The position numbers and the translations under genes are program-made. Of a stretch of DNA of 6,840 bases, positions 5,746 through 6,840 are shown piece after piece; positions within the stretch are counted from its first letter, which is position 1, and every line of letters starts with the position of its first letter. The notes beneath the pieces are model-generated. The model did no database searches and was not told the DNA's origin. It saw nothing but the letters and a program-made list of their open reading frames with translations. The stretch comes from Actinomycetospora sp. (GTDB lineage: Bacteria; Actinomycetota; Actinomycetes; Mycobacteriales; Pseudonocardiaceae): assembly GCA_025925615.1 (NCBI GenBank), contig JAICLN010000235.1, positions 1 to 6,840 of the forward strand. The letters run 5' to 3'.

Positions 5746-6261
5746 GTGCCAGTACGTCCCGATGCCACCGCAGCTCCCGTCGTCGACATCCGCGAGATGC
5801 GGCCCGACGACGTCCCCGCCGTGGTCGCGTTCGTCCACGAGCTCGCCGAGTACGAGCGCGAGCCGGAGTCGTGCCTGCTCACCGAGGCGCAGCTGCGGAC
5901 CGCCGTGTTCGGCGAGCGCCCGGCGGTGTTCGGCCACGTCGCGGTCGTCGACGGGTCGGTGGCGGCGACGGCGCTGTGGTTCGTCACCTTCTCGACCTGG
6001 ACCGGGGTGCACGGCATGCACCTCGAGGACCTCTACGTCTCGCCGTCCCACCGCCGGTTGGGGCTCGCGCGGGCGCTGCTGGCCCGGCTCGCCACGGTGT
6101 GCCTCGAGCGCGGGTGGGCGCGGCTGGAGTGGGCGGTGCTCGACTGGAACACCCCGGCGCTCGACTTCTACGCCACGCTCGCCTCGTCGCCGATGGACGG
6201 CTGGACCACGCACCGGCTGGACGGTCCGGCGCTGGACGACCTGGCGGCACGCGACCGGTGA
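5746..6261 (+). CDS. GNAT-family N-acetyltransferase, diamine acetyltransferase-like
   Basis: This 171-residue enzyme transfers an acetyl group from acetyl-CoA to an amine. The GNAT fold begins at VDIREMRPDD (13-22). Motif A, with the acetyl-CoA loop, is LEDLYVSPSHRRLGLARALL (93-112) and satisfies (Q/R)xxGx(G/A). Motif B is WNTPALDFYATL (134-145), with Y142 the likely general acid. The segments HELAEYERE, TEAQLRTAVFGERP, the LEDLYV strand and PMDGWTTHRL follow the pattern of spermidine/spermine and thialysine acetyltransferases (SSAT1/SSAT2 group), so a polyamine or lysine-like amine is the best guess. The GTG at 5746 is chosen because the next ATG (5797) would cut into the first strand; its ribosome site is poor. 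The ATG at 5738 is in another frame. It is 10 bp from the stop of the convergent sortase gene. Confidence 0.92.
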   Translation: MPVRPDATAAPVVDIREMRPDDVPAVVAFVHELAEYEREPESCLLTEAQLRTAVFGERPAVFGHVAVVDGSVAATALWFVTFSTWTGVHGMHLEDLYVSPSHRRLGLARALLARLATVCLERGWARLEWAVLDWNTPALDFYATLASSPMDGWTTHRLDGPALDDLAARDR

Positions 6262-6271
6262 CGGGTCGCGG

Positions 6272-6840
6272 CTAGGTCGGGGGCCCGCTCTCGCGCAGGA
6301 AGACGACGGTGTTGTCGCGGTAGGACCGCGCGCTCGCGTCGAACGATCCGCTGCAGGTGATGAGGCGCAGCTCCGGGCCCGCGGTGCCGGCGTAGACCTC
6401 GCCGGTCGGGAAGGCGTCCTTGGCGAACGACCGGGTGGCGTAGACGACGAAGGGCACGGTGCGGCCGTCCTCGCGGGTCACCGAGACGGTGTCACCCGGG
6501 GCGAGCTCGCCCAGCCGGAAGAAGACCGAGGGGCCGTTCTCGGCCGAGTCGATGTGCCCGATGATCACCGAGGGGCCCTGCTCGCCGGGGGTGACCGAGT
6601 AGCGGTACCAGGCGGCGAGGTCGTAGAGCGGGCCCTTCGCCGGGACCTCCATGGTGCGGTCCGGGTTGAGCCCGACCGAGGCCACCCGCGAGTCCACGCC
6701 GAGCTTCGCGACGACGATGCGGACCGGCGGTGACGGCGGCGGACCGACGGGCGTGCTCGGCCGCGGTGCGCTGCTGCTGACCGGCGGCGATGCGGGAAGG
6801 GCCCCGGCGTCGTGCTCGGCGGGCGCGGTCTGCTGCCCGA
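6272..6840 (-). CDS. Class F-type sortase (partial, N-terminus outside window)
   Basis: The visible 188 residues hold the whole catalytic domain of a cysteine transpeptidase. Enzymes of this family act outside the membrane on sorting-signal proteins, and many actinobacterial class F members have no assigned role. From the right edge the frame gives a Pro/Ser/Thr-rich linker (6838 to about 6725), then the sortase barrel starting VRIVVAKLGV. The catalytic His is in VIIGHIDSA (codon 6556-6554), the Cys in LITCSGSFD (codon 6355-6353) and the Arg in SARSYRDNTVVF. A GTG at 6697 opens a shorter frame but would remove the first barrel strand, and the frame stays open to the window end, so the true start and expected signal anchor lie beyond 6840. 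No LPxTG-type substrate gene is present in the window. It is convergent with the acetyltransferase. Confidence 0.93.
   Translation of the reverse strand, partial: GQQTAPAEHDAGALPASPPVSSSAPRPSTPVGPPPSPPVRIVVAKLGVDSRVASVGLNPDRTMEVPAKGPLYDLAAWYRYSVTPGEQGPSVIIGHIDSAENGPSVFFRLGELAPGDTVSVTREDGRTVPFVVYATRSFAKDAFPTGEVYAGTAGPELRLITCSGSFDASARSYRDNTVVFLRESGPPT

Noticed and set aside
5738..5797. ATG at 5738 or ATG at 5797 as the acetyltransferase start
   Set aside because: 5738 is in a different frame from the GNAT protein, and 5797 would remove the first beta strand (VDIREM).

Overview
The window is very GC-rich with strong G/C at third codon positions, uses GTG starts freely, and carries a class F-type sortase, an MpaB-family oxygenase and a DesK/NarL-type two-component pair. 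This points to a high-GC actinobacterium, most likely Pseudonocardiaceae-like (Pseudonocardia or Actinomycetospora are plausible). That placement is inferred from gene content, not from a marker gene. The window is ordinary chromosomal gene territory: I see no rRNA, tRNA, CRISPR array, transposase or phage gene.

Region 1 (1-1420, + strand): the 3' part of a HisKA_3-type sensor histidine kinase, overlapping by the GTGA junction a complete NarL/FixJ-type response regulator. They form one translationally coupled two-component system. It ends 25 bp from the stop of a convergent gene.

Region 2 (1446-4323): a divergent catabolic-looking locus. A GntR/FCD regulator (3364 to 2636) and an acyl-CoA dehydrogenase (2582 to 1446) read leftward as an apparent operon. 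An MpaB/DUF2236-family oxygenase (3401-4231) reads rightward. The 36-bp divergent gap holds two overlapping perfect inverted repeats, and both arms of the first can serve as outward-facing TAGGAT -10 elements. The regulator probably controls itself, the dehydrogenase and the oxygenase from this one site. Just after the oxygenase lies a stretch of about 25 codons resembling the extreme C-terminus of an amidohydrolase-2 family enzyme, probably what remains of a lost fourth gene. The substrate is unknown.

Region 3 (4331-5697, - strand): a small unrecognised protein with a pentapeptide-repeat N-terminus and a HHH/CPTC-containing C-terminus, a 296-bp stretch with no gene I can support, and a classical SDR oxidoreductase.

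Region 4 (5746-6840): a GNAT acetyltransferase resembling diamine acetyltransferases, divergent from the SDR gene, and a convergent class F-type sortase whose N-terminus lies beyond the right edge.

The most interesting spot is the divergent promoter at 3364-3414, together with the oxygenase, dehydrogenase and regulator around it and the amidohydrolase remnant.
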